A program made the translations under genes and the position numbers. From Tilletiopsis washingtonensis (lineage: Eukaryota > Basidiomycota > Exobasidiomycetes > Entylomatales), in contig NW_020312001.1 in assembly GCF_003144115.1 (NCBI RefSeq), forward strand, positions 648,722 through 712,721: a stretch of 64,000 nucleotides of DNA, given 5' to 3'. Shown one piece after another: positions 46,936-59,205 of the stretch. The notes under the pieces were generated by a model, which was not told where the DNA came from, did no database searches, and saw nothing but the letters and a program-made list of their open reading frames with translations. The first letter of the stretch is position 1; each line of letters starts with the position of its first letter.

Positions 46936-49328
46936 TCACACCGAGGGGTATAGTGCGCGGTACCTCGTCGTCGCGTGCAGATCCTCTTTGCGCACGCAGT
47001 GCTGCCGCCGTGTCAGCGAGAGGCCTCAGCGGTTATCGCGACGCCCTCACCTGCACGCAGTCGTAGATCCAGGCGGCATGAACAAACGTCTTGGGCAGCT
47101 CTTGCCGGGCGCGCAGCGCCGTGACGCTGAGCTGGGCGCGCGGCTCGCGCGGGAAGAGCTCGCCGGCCCAGTCAGCGACGTCGCGCTCGTTGCCGCGCTC
47201 GCCGGCCGTCGGCGCGCCGATGATGTGCGTGAGCGTAATGCGCGACGTGACGCTGAAGTTGTCGGCCAGCTTGCCGCCGTGCTTGAGGATCTGCCTGGCG
47301 TGTGAGCGTGGGGACAACGCCAGTGGCAGAGGCGACGCACGAGATCTCGCACACGCCGTGCGCACGGCTCGTAGCCGACGACGAGCATGACACAGTCGGC
47401 AAAGATGCTGCGGCGCTGTGTGAGTCGCTGCGCTCGCGGTCAGGCCGTGTCACTCACGGTGCACCTGGCACGACGTTGCGCCGTCGCGAGCGCGAGCCCG
47501 ACGCGACCGGCGCGAAAAGGTTCGGAGCGCTGGCTGTTCGCTCGGCCGGTCGGCGCTGCGTCGTCTTGCGCCGCTTGCTCGCCTGGCCCTCGTCGGTGTC
47601 GCGCATCAGCACGCGCCGGCGCGTCTTGCTCTTCTCTGGCGAAAGGCGTGGCTGCACGCCCGGGCGCAGCAGCGGGCCGTCATCCTCGCTCTCCGTCACG
47701 CTGTCGTCGGCAGCCGCGGCGGGCGCCGGCAGCGAGCATGACGGCGGTGGAGGCGGCACGCCATCATCTTCGCTCTCGGTCTCCGACTCGACTGCTGCAG
47801 GGGCGCCCGGAGAGCTGGCCGTCTGGCGCGGCTCGTGTCGGATCTGCTCGCCGAGCATCGACGGCGGCAGCAGCATGCGTGACTTCCAGCCGGGTGGCGC
47901 AGGAACCCGCTCGCCCGCCCGTGGCGCAGACTTGTCGGTGCGAGACGTCGACATGTCGAGGCTCGGATCCGTGACGTCGCCCTGGACATCCTGCGTCGTC
48001 GTCCAGCGCCAGGCGCCCTGCTTCTGTCCTGCCTTGGCGTCCTTGATCTCGGCCGCCAGACGCGCCTTTTGCTGCTGCCGTGCCTCTTGTGCCGCGGCCA
48101 GCTTCTCTGCTCGCGTCGGTGCGCGGCGTGTAGGCACGGACGCGGCCTGTGTGGTGTAGTTCGTTGCATCGGGCCGACGCGAGCCGTGGAAGTACAGCGG
48201 CGGCTCGTCGGCTTCGGAGACCGGGTCGGCAGCCGGCGGCGGTGCAGGATCTGAGCCAGGATGCGCGTGGTCCGAGCTCGAGACGGACGAGGTGAATGGG
48301 TCCTCGTCATCGTCGAACGGCATCGGCTCGAGATGCGCTCGCGAGTCGGGTGCTGGCGAAGACGTCGCTGGCGCCGCTGCGGCGACTACAACAGGCGGTG
48401 CAGCTGGCCGTCCGACGCCGAGCCGCGCGCCGCGTTTGTTGCCCATCAGCACCTGCGCTCGGTGCGAAAGCACGCTCGTCGTCGCATCGCTGGACGTCAT
48501 AGCGGATCGAGCTGACGTGGAAGAGGGAGCTGCAGCGGCAAGAAGTGCGGCGCTCGTCGCTGCTGCCGCTGTTGTGCTCGGCCTCTCAGCCACCAGCTGT
48601 GGCCCGCGAGCGACAGGCCTCGGAGAGGCACTCGCGTCCCTGAGTGCTGCCGCTTCATTGCCCGAAGCCGCACTCGCTGCCACTGCTTGCTGCTGCTGCT
48701 CGCGCTCGAGCGACACCAGCGCCGCCTCCTCGTCTGCGTGCGCAGCCTCTTCACGCTCGCGCTCTGCCTGCAGCGCCTGCTGTGCGGCCAGCCTCGCGGC
48801 GGGCAGCAGCGACTCGATCGGCAGCCCTTGCGACTCGGGCAGCAGCACCGCCGGCGGAGCAGATGCGAGCCGCTTTGGCGCTGTGCTCTCGCGCACTGCA
48901 GAGGCCAGCACATGCGTCGCAGGCTGCTGGCTCGATGTTCTGCTCGCGGCGCTGCTCTCACCCGTCGTCCACGACTCCATTGCGCGCCATGCGATCTTGG
49001 GCGGCTCCCTGGCCTCGCGCTGCCGCAGCCGCAGCCGTGCCCTTGCGGCCCTTGCCTCGCGGCTGGCTGCCCGCATCTCCTCGTCCGTCGGCCCACCAGG
49101 CATGGCGCGCTGGCCGGGCGTGCCGCGGCGCCGGCATGCTCGCAGCAGCGGCGGCGGCGCGATGTCGGCGAGACACAGCACGCTGGCGTCCGAGAGCTCG
49201 TCGAACGAGTGCAGCGCCGCGAGCAGCGAGCTCGAGGGGCCCGTCTGCGGCGCCGAGGCGGCGCGATCCGTGCGCAGCCGCGACGGCCCGCTGGCGGCCT
49301 GCTGCTGCGCGACCGAGGCGCCGGACAT
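46936..49328 (-). CDS. BRCT-domain protein, otherwise unidentified
   Basis: Probably a nuclear DNA-damage or chromatin protein, inferred from a C-terminal BRCT domain only. Exons 47458-49328, 47366-47407, 47051-47294 and 46936-47001 join in frame to 740 residues. The first ~620 residues are disordered Ser/Ala/Glu-rich with two repeated short acidic motifs (ESETESEDDG and SVTESEDDG). The BRCT domain reads IFADCVMLVVGYEP, QILKHGGKLADNFSV, RITLTHIIG, then KTFVHAAWIYDCVQ. Without the last splice (intron 47002-47050) the protein would end four residues later as VRASR. The spliced ending HCVRKEDLHATTRYRAL fits a BRCT C-terminal helix much better. I cannot assign an orthologue; a single C-terminal BRCT occurs in many repair proteins. 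Confidence 0.8.
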
Positions 49329-49574
49329 GCGGCGAGAGGAGGCGAGGGGAGATGCAGGCGGAGTGCAAGAGCGGTGTGGAGCCGCCGCGCGCGAGTGGCT
49401 CACGCGCGCGCGCGCGCTGCCCGCGCGTGTATGCGCATCTGGCACCTCGCCGGCGGCTGCACCCTGCTCGCTGATACACAGCGCGTGTCCGCGCGCAGGG
49501 CGGACCCCGGCCGGACGCGCGTCCCACCGCTGCGGCCGGACGTCCGGTGGGGCGTTGCCTGCGAACCGGCTCGG

Positions 49575-50101
49575 TTGGACGCGCCTGGACGCAGAGTCCA
49601 ACCACGTGTCCAACCAAATAAAATTGGACACGGTTGGACATGGTTTGACACGGTTGGACATAGGCAAAATATAGTCAAAATGACACTCAAGGGGCAAAAA
49701 GGACCCATGACGCACAACAGAAAGACCTTTTTTCTCAAATCAGCCTCAGACCAACTCCACCAGCACCACACAGTGATCCTACACCTGCTGCACATCTTTA
49801 TGTGCGCAGCCAAGTGGTTGGATGAGGTTGGACGTGGTTGGACACCAGGTAGACTCTGTCCAAGCGCGTCCAACCAGGTGTCCAACCTGCAGCTGGTTGG
49901 ATAGAGGTTGGACGCAGCTGGACACCATGTCCAACCGCGTCCAACTGCAGCAGTTGGACACCTGGTTGGATGCAGTTGGACACCTGGTTGGATGCCATGT
50001 CCAACCAGAGGTGGTTGGACGCAGGTTGGACGTTAGCTGGATGACGCGTCCAACCGCGTCCAACCAGCTGCAGGTTGGACGCGGCGTCCAACCGCGTCCA
50101 A
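49575..50101. repeat. Helically phased TTGGAC/GTCCAA array
   Basis: About 32 copies of TTGGAC/T or GTCCAA (with a few CTGGAC/T and one TTTGAC variants) lie in two blocks: 49575-49659 (8 copies) and 49818-50101 (24 copies). Neighbouring copies in one run start 10-12 bp apart, so all face one side of the helix. Runs alternate: 1-4 forward copies, then 1-3 reverse copies, then a 15-17 bp step to the next module (four palindromic junctions CCAAC-N6 to 9-GTTGG, three of them containing CTGCAG or a CTGCAG-like core). The two ends mirror each other: 49575-49603 matches the reverse complement of 50073-50101 at 25 of 29 bases. It lies between two divergent genes. Function unknown: factor-binding array, origin-like or centromere-like element, or a non-autonomous transposon are all possible. 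Confidence 0.9.
49660..49812. other. AT-richer core inside the phased array
   Basis: This 153 bp stretch separates the two repeat blocks and contains no hexamer copies. It includes A/T runs (GGCAAAATATAGTCAAAA at 49663-49680; a run of Ts near 49728-49733) and is clearly less GC-rich than the surrounding region. It could be a melting or nucleosome-free segment; no coding sequence. Confidence 0.7.
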
Positions 50102-50547
50102 ACTCATTTGGCGCGCGCATGTTCATTAGCGAGCTGCCAGATCAGCCCGATGCCGCTGCGGCCAGGCGCTTCGATGGGCGTCAAGCGCAAGTCTCTGTGG
50201 TGTACCACGACGCAGCGCCCCGGCTGGGGTCTTGGCTGCGGCACCCCGATGCCGCCGCCCGCGGCTGCGCTCTCGCCGCTCTTCGCCCGCGGGAGCCCAA
50301 AAGTTGCCTGAACGTCACGTCCTGTCAGGCACGCCGCCCGAAGCGGCAGGTCCCACGCTTGCAGCGGCGTGCGGACCGCTCCACGCGTGTGCCGCCGGCA
50401 TACCGCGGCGTGCTCGTGCCTGGCGAGGCGTCGAGCGCCAGAAGCAGCTGCAAGAGAAGCTCCTGCAGCAGCAGCGCCTCGATCTCTGCATAAAGGGTGG
50501 GCAGCCAGCACCGCTGCATCCTCTCTCTCGCCCACATCCTCCGCAAC

Positions 50548-51887
50548 ATGACGGCCGCCCACCCGATGTTCCGCCTGAAGCTGGGTCAGTGCCGCGCACG
50601 CGCAGCTCCGCACCGCCCTCGCTGATGCCCAGGCACAGCGCTGCTGTTTGTCACCTGCGTGCACCTGGCGCTGCTCATCACGACGGCGGTGATCAGCATC
50701 TTCCTGCGCCGGCGCAACCTCGTCATCTTCAACCGCTGGGCCCTGCACGGCTCGAGCGGCTACGCGGGCTTCGCCGACGGCATCCCGGTAGGGCCCACGC
50801 TGCCCGCCGCCGTGCTCGGCCTCGTCTTCTGGCTCGGCGTTGCCTTCTCGGTGCCGCAGGTCGCCGTGTGCGGCCTGCTCGTGGCGCGCCGCTCGCTGCC
50901 GTCGCGCTGCACGCTCATCAGCTTCGTCTTCCTCAACGTCGTGCTGTGAGTGGTGCGACACGCTTCGCCGCTCCAGCGCCAAGCTCACGCCTCCTGCACA
51001 GGCTGGCCATCAGCGGCGTCGGCGCCGGCTTCTACACCGGCCTGCTCGATGTGCCGGCGACGTTCGAGAGCAGCAGCGACTCGGACAGTGAGGTCTACAC
51101 CGGCCCACAGGTACAGTCCGACGGCTCGAGCTGCATCTCGTCCGACGGGGTGCCGATCTCCGCCGCCGTCTGCAGCTCCGCAACCCGCGCGGGGCGCCTC
51201 GCCATTGCCGACTTCGTCCTCGCCTGGCTCACAGTGCTGGTCGCGCTCGTCATGTGCATCGTCGCGACCGTGCTCTTCGTGCGCATGCTCAGGGCCAGGC
51301 GCGCCGAGCGCGAGGAGGAGGAGCAGCAGCCGGCGATGAGCAACATGTACGCGCAGACGCCGGGCTTCTACAGCGGCGGCTATGCGTCGGTGCAGACGAG
51401 CGACAACCTTGCGCGGCAGAACTTTGCCTTCAACGGTGGCTACCCGTCGGCGCAGCCGATGATGAGCAACGCCTACGCACAGCAAGCTCCTACTCCCAAC
51501 GGCGGCTACGTCTCATCGCAGCCCGCCGTGGGCAGCGCTTACCCGCAGCAGGCGTCTACGCCCGACGCGGGCCTCGCCCCGGCGCAGCCCATCATGGCCA
51601 ACGCCCACGCACAGCAGGCGTCTACCTCCAGCTCTGGCGACGCCTCGATGCAGCAGCAGGCCGGTAGCAGCGGCTACACGCAGCAAGAGCAGGCCAGTGG
51701 CAGCGGCTACCCACACCAGCAGCAGGCGAGCGGCAGCGCCAACAAGGGCAAGCAGGCGAGACGCAGCATGGACTTCCAGCAGCAGCAGCAGGCGAGCGGC
51801 AGCTCGTACCGCCAGCAGGACGCGAGCGGCAGCGGCAGCGCATACCCGCAGCAGCACGCCGGCGGCAGCACCTCTGCCGACGTCTGA
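50548..51887 (+). CDS. Tetraspan membrane protein with Gln-rich repeat tail
   Basis: No family recognised with confidence. Exons 50548-50584, 50633-50945 and 51002-51887 give 411 residues. Four membrane segments are visible: ALLFVTCVHLALLITTAVIS, LPAAVLGLVFWLGVAF, LISFVFLNVVLLAISGVGAG, and FVLAWLTVLVALVMCIVATV. An extracellular loop with two cysteines (SCISSDG...AVC) lies between helices 3 and 4. The last ~190 residues are cytosolic by the inside-positive rule (RMLRARRAEREEEE after helix 4). They are made of imperfect repeats: about five of ~28 residues with YAQQ/YPQQ or AHAQQ and GGY, then shorter QQQASGSG units. Such Gln/Ser/Gly tails can phase-separate or form prion-like assemblies; that is inference. 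The upstream region contains the phased hexamer array. Confidence 0.85.
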
Positions 51888-52748
51888 GACCACATGTTCG
51901 TTTATCAGCAGCACAGCTGCCGCCATGTAGACTCGCAATACTATACCTTATCCCGGCGCGAGAGCATTGCGAGCGGCTGCATGAGGGAGGGGGTAGCGGC
52001 AGGACATGTCAGCTATTCAGTGTCACATTTGCTGGATATCAGACGATGCGCAGTGGAGCTCGAGGAATACGAGTGAGAGGTCGAGCAGACTTAGAGGCTC
52101 CCGCTTCCTTGTCGTCGTGCGCTGTTCGCATGTCTGCGTGCACTAGACCGACGCACAGCGGCTGAGGCCCGGTCGGCGCGCCGTCGGCTGAGCCCCTGTC
52201 GCGCCGAAGCCGTGCGTGACAACTCCACTCCACTCCTTCGAGATGAGGCCGCGCAACAGCGTCGAGCCATCTTAGAGCTTGTCAAGCTGCGCCTGCAGAG
52301 ATACAGCGGGCGACGTCTGAACGCACGATCGCGCGACGGCCCTGCATCGCCTCGAAATGCGCCGCTTCAGGCATCTGCCGCTTCGAGGCAGCCAGGTGCA
52401 GAGGCACACCCGCTTTTTGACTTGCTCGGCAGTATCAAAGGGACTCATGGTGAGGGCACCAAACATGTGTTTGTGTCGGCTGCTGCGCGCCTCGTCTCAA
52501 ATAGCTGGTAGAGAGCAGAGCTCAAAGTGCGCGTCGCGCGCACGGGCCCCTCTCTCGTCCCACCACCATCCTCTTCGCTTGCGGCCGCGCCCATCGTCAC
52601 GCTCCGTCACGCATACTCTCTCGCACACCTGCTTCTATTTCTCTGCTCTCTCAGTCTCTGAAGCCTCACGCCAGGTGAGACTCGTGATGGCGCGCTATCG
52701 AGCCTCAGCTGACAGGCCGCTGCAGTCGCGCATTGTCGCGCCCGCCCA
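51888..52748. other. Intergenic region, no gene seen
   Basis: About 860 bp, less GC-rich than average. The right end is pyrimidine-rich (52560-52660), followed by a possible 5' UTR intron (GTGAGACT donor at 52677, CTGCAG acceptor near 52728) just before the next start codon. Confidence 0.5.
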
Positions 52749-53471
52749 ATGTCGGCGCCACACGGCGGAACGCCGTCTTCTGCGCTGCTCTCGAACCAGA
52801 TGGAGCTTATGACCTCCATGCATGATCACGCGCCGCGGGAGCCGAGTCAGCTCGGCAAAGCAGAACATCTGGCGCTGCGTCGGACGGACAACATGCTTTG
52901 GGAGCTCAAGGCTGCGGTCCTGCAGCCGTCGCCGGCGTCCGCTCGCGCACAGGAAGCCAACAACGTCTGCCTCTGGCTCGCGACAGATGCTGGGCTCCAT
53001 CCGGAATGGGGACGCACCAATCTGCGTGCGGCCTTGAGATTCATGGCCGAGCAGACGCGCATCCAGTACGTCGCGCTCGAATGCCTCAAGGCCTTTGCGG
53101 ACGACCAGGCGGAGGTGCTTCACATCTGCTGGACCTTCTACATGGATCTGGCGCACCTGCTCGATGGCTTCAACAGCGAGATCAGCATGGAGCTTCGGCT
53201 GATGGCGGCACAGTGCGAGGCGCAGCAAGACGAGCCGCTCGACAATCCCGCACTGCGCGTCTCAGCCTCCAGCGAGCTGGCCATCGAGTTGGCAGAGCAG
53301 CTCGAGCATGATGTGCTGCACCCTGAAGACGCGTGGGAGGACGTAGAGAGCGAGGAGTCTGCGGACGAGACGGAGGAGAATGAGATTGAGGAGGAGGGCA
53401 GTGAGATAAGCGAGGGCAACAGCGAGGGAGAGAGCGATGAGAGCAGCGATGGAGGAGAAGATGGCGACTGA
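52749..53471 (+). CDS. Acidic-tailed orphan protein, single exon
   Basis: Uninterrupted 240-codon frame with balanced amino-acid composition, unlike the Arg/Ala-rich noncoding frames nearby. No family recognised. The middle part is probably helical (LHPEWGRTNLRAALRFMAEQ; LECLKAFADDQAEVLHICWT; FYMDLAHLLDGFNSEISMEL). The last ~50 residues are almost entirely Glu, Asp, Ser and Gly. There is no signal peptide or membrane segment. Slightly lower GC and intron-free structure differ from its neighbours; it may be lineage-specific. The start is taken at the first Met; further Met codons lie at residues 18, 21 and 24. Confidence 0.65.
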   Translation: MSAPHGGTPSSALLSNQMELMTSMHDHAPREPSQLGKAEHLALRRTDNMLWELKAAVLQPSPASARAQEANNVCLWLATDAGLHPEWGRTNLRAALRFMAEQTRIQYVALECLKAFADDQAEVLHICWTFYMDLAHLLDGFNSEISMELRLMAAQCEAQQDEPLDNPALRVSASSELAIELAEQLEHDVLHPEDAWEDVESEESADETEENEIEEEGSEISEGNSEGESDESSDGGEDGD

Positions 53472-54322
53472 GCCTCGAGAGGCGATGGGCGAGGCTTGAC
53501 GCTCAGCGTCTCGACAAGACCGCAGTCATGTGAGCATCGTCCGTCTATCCGCGTCTGCGACTGCGCCAAAAACCTTCTCCTCCGGCCTACCAACGCTTCT
53601 TTGTCTGCAGCATCATCCTGCCGTGCTACCGCCAGCCACACGACGTGAGCTCATCAAGCCTCCGGCATCGCTCGCAAGGCATATCACTCTTTTCTCTCCA
53701 CGGCCTCGCCTCCTCATCAAGACTTCGACTCTCGCACACCACGTCACCGGTCCTCGTCAGCAGTATCGTCCCACATCACACCCGCCGAACACATCCGCGT
53801 CACCGCCCTCTGTAGCCCCTCACGTCGTTTCATGATCATCCGTTGTGCGCGCTCAGAGCCTGTGCTGCGGCTGTTGAGCGAGGGAGACAGTGAGAGAGTG
53901 AGGAGGGCGCTGTCCCTACCGAGAGTGCAGGGAAGACACGCCTCCGAGCCGTCGACATAAGCCCGTCATGCGCAAGCACAGCGACGTGTGCGGCCGAGCC
54001 ATGGGCAGCGCCAGCAGAGGCAGAAGAGCCGTGCGCCGCGCGGGCGCGGCAGCCAGCAAAGGTGCGTCTGCCTTGATGCACCGCCTCCTGCCTTCCAGGA
54101 GATGAGGGCCGCGAGCGGCTAGACTGTCTCGACGGCTAGCAGCTCTTCATTCTGCGCTCTGCATTTCAGGCTCAGCTGGGTCGTCAGGCGCGTGTCGCGG
54201 CGGTCGAGGTGTCATTGCGGATAGCTGGGGGATACATGGGACATGGTGGGCGCGCGCGCGGGCGGCCGGAAACGATGGAGATGGGTAGTAGCACCTCGGC
54301 GACGAGCGTAGAGAAGGATCCT
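53472..54322. other. Intergenic region with possible tiny frames
   Basis: About 850 bp. A C/T-rich stretch (53690-53830) looks promoter-like and is followed on the plus strand by two short frames: ATG at 53832 (42 codons) and ATG at 53968 (45 codons, basic, with a possible GTGCGT donor). Neither has a recognisable product. I do not call them as genes. Confidence 0.4.
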
Positions 54323-56801
<2,479 letters not shown>

Positions 56802-58325
56802 GGTGGCGAGTGAGGTGGGTGGGTGGGAGAAGGCGTGTGGGTGGTGTGAGGGTGAGAAGGAAGGGTGAGAGGTGCTGCGCGGCGGCGGCATCAAGGCGCG
56901 GTGCGGTGCGAGGGCGGAGCGGACCCCTCAGCCTCTGTGCCTCTGAGCTGGCATGCGGAGAGTGCCAGCGGGCGTGCCTTCAGCCCAGCCCTCGCTCTGT
57001 TGCTCTCGGCCCGTGCTGCCGCCGCGCCGGCAGTGCCGCAGCCATAGGCAAAGTGCGGGGAAGCACCGCCAACGCGGCGCCTCTGGCTGGCTGGAGGCAG
57101 TGGGCGAGTGTCGCCGCGCACACTGCTCTGGTGCCGCGCGGCCGTGCTTCCCCGCACTTGGCCCCTTGACAGCCGCCAGAGCGCAGCCGCGCAGCGGAGC
57201 GGGCAAGCGCACCGCGAGGGTGCAGCGCCGCAGCACAAGCACGGCGGCACGTCTTCTCCGCTGCGGCGCCATGCTCATGCAAGGCCACTCGGCTTCGGCT
57301 TGGAGATGCGACGTGAAAAGACGAAGCTCGCCGAGCGCCGTCGTGCTGCACGCTGGCCGTGGCTGGAGCGCCGCGCGCCTGCCCGCCACACCGCTCGCAT
57401 CGTTCCCCTGCGCCCAGCCAGCCAGACGCATAGGGCCGCCTTCGCCGCGTCCACGTCGCACGCTTGTGCGCCATCGGGGCTGCCGGCGAGCGTGCGAGGG
57501 TACGCCCGCCGCTCGTTCGACAGCCGCAGCGGCGGGGATGTGCGCTGTTGATCTGTGAGCGACGAAGAGGGGGCTGGCCGCGAGAGCAGAGGACAAGGCG
57601 CGCTTGCGCCTATATCCTGCTCGGCGGCACACGTGCTGCCCGAACCCTCGGGCTCGCGACCCCTGCCTGAACGGCTGCCGAGCAGGAACGCTGGAGTTCA
57701 GGCTAGCCTTCTGGCTGACACATCGTACGTGCACAGCGGCAGCGAAGCGAAGAGCTATGCAGCCGCCACGCAGCGCCCGCCAAGCTGTCACGTGGCCATT
57801 GCGTCCCTTTCCTTGGACGGAGATGGGCATGATCCGGGACGTATGTCTCTCGCGCCCCTGCTGCACTTCATGGTCAACCACGACCAAGCCGAGATGGTCG
57901 AATCACCGGACGGGTGGGCCGGGAAGCGGTACAGCAAGGCTGTTCACAGAGCGCGCGCCGCCGCGTACGCGCCTGCTGTTCCTCTTGCTCGACGCCGCTG
58001 GCCACCGAGACTGCGGCAGAAACACAGCAGAACCCTCTCTGCACAGCACGAGCTTCATTTTGAAATGATTTGCAGAGCTACTTGTACGGAGCTGGCCTCC
58101 GGGCGTCTCGATTGTCCTCTCAGGGGAGCAGGGCGTGGCTTACGTAACTCGGCACCGCCCGCGCTGCGCGCTCGAGCCACCCTGCGCCGCTGCTCATGCC
58201 GCGCCGCGCCGCGGCGCCTGCTTCACTCGTTCTCACCACCACCTCAACTACCGCAGCAAGACCCTCGCCTCAGCCAGTGCGAGCTGTCGCAGCTGTTCAC
58301 TTGCGCGCGCCAGTCTCAGGCCAGC
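56802..58325. other. Divergent intergenic region, FRD1 / ATG16
   Basis: About 1.5 kb with no convincing gene; the frames present are Arg/Ala-rich. It contains a perfect 16 bp inverted repeat, 57051-57066 and 57144-57159, separated by 77 bp. The ATG16 side is C-rich. Confidence 0.5.
57051..57159. repeat. Perfect 16 bp inverted repeat, 77 bp apart
   Basis: AAGTGCGGGGAAGCAC at 57051-57066 recurs as its exact reverse complement at 57144-57159. Isolated, with no other copies noticed in the window; it could be a paired binding site or chance in GC-rich DNA. Confidence 0.6.
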
Positions 58326-59187
58326 ATGGCGCAGGCGGCCGCGCCGCTGTGGCTGGCGCTGATCCAGGAGCGCCTGGCCGAGCGCGATGTGCGCGAAGGC
58401 GCACTGAACGAGGTCATCGCCTCCTGTGAGCAGGCCTCTCCAGCACCCGACACAGCATCATGCTCATCCGCACTGCAGACCAGCGCCTCTCGCAGTACGT
58501 CGTGGCCGCGCGCAAGACGCAGAGCAGCCCGGCAGCTCGGCCGTCCGTGGCGACGCCGCCTCCAGCGCCTCCTGCTGTTGATGCGACGCCCACGAAGCGT
58601 GCGCCTGGTCCTGTCAGCGATGCAGAGTGAGTCGCAAATCTCCATAGACTCTCAATCCCCTCTGACGCTCCGCGCAGCTCGACTGCGCTCCGCGCCGAGC
58701 TCGCTGAGATGTACAAGACGCAGTCGGCCAATGCCCAGCGGCTGCTGAGCCTCACCGACGCGCTCGCCGCGCGCGAGGCGGCGCTGCGGCAGGCGCAGGA
58801 TGAGCTGGCGCGTTCAGGCGAGGAGCTTGTGCGTGTGCGGCGCGGCGAGGAGGATGCACGGTTGGGCATCCGCGAGAAGGAGAAGCTCGTCGAGGTGAGT
58901 GCCAGCCACGCAGTTGCTCAGACACGGGCTGAGACGTGTCACGGCAGCTGCTGCAAGACGAGCTCTCGGCGCTCTCGCTCGAGCTCAACCAGGTCGAGGC
59001 GCGCAACGACGCACTCAAGCGCGACAATGCCTCGCTGCTGCAGCGCTGGCTCGACCGCATGAACGACGAGGCGGCGGCGATGAACCTGCGCACCGAGGAG
59101 GAGGAGCGGCGCGTGCAGGAGACACGGGCAGCGCGGGCAGAGGCAGGGCTGAGAGAGGCGAGCACAGACTCGGCGACTGGAGGCTAG
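58326..59187 (+). CDS. ATG16: Autophagy protein Atg16
   Basis: Dimeric coiled-coil scaffold that joins Atg12-Atg5 to direct Atg8 lipidation at the phagophore. Exons 58326-58425, 58479-58626, 58678-58894 and 58948-59187 give 234 residues. The N-terminal Atg5-binding helix is WLALIQERLAERDVREGALN, followed across the first intron by VIASYQRLSQY. A short Pro/Ala linker leads into a long coiled coil. It ends in the highly conserved LQDELSALSLELNQVEARND and LKRDNASLLQRWLDRMNDEA, the Atg16 hallmark. There is no WD40 domain, as is normal for fungi. The stop at 59185-59187 is 18 bp from the stop of the convergent copper ATPase gene. Confidence 0.93.
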
Positions 59188-59205
59188 GGTAATGATAGGA
59201 TTGCG

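Noticed and set aside
49575-50101. CRISPR-like array
   Set aside because: Repeat units are 6-7 bp with 3-6 bp spacers on both strands, in a eukaryotic genome; this is not a CRISPR organisation.
53832-54100. Two short plus-strand frames (42 and 45 codons) after a promoter-like C/T-rich stretch
   Set aside because: Too short and without family support; no clear splice joins them into a longer product.
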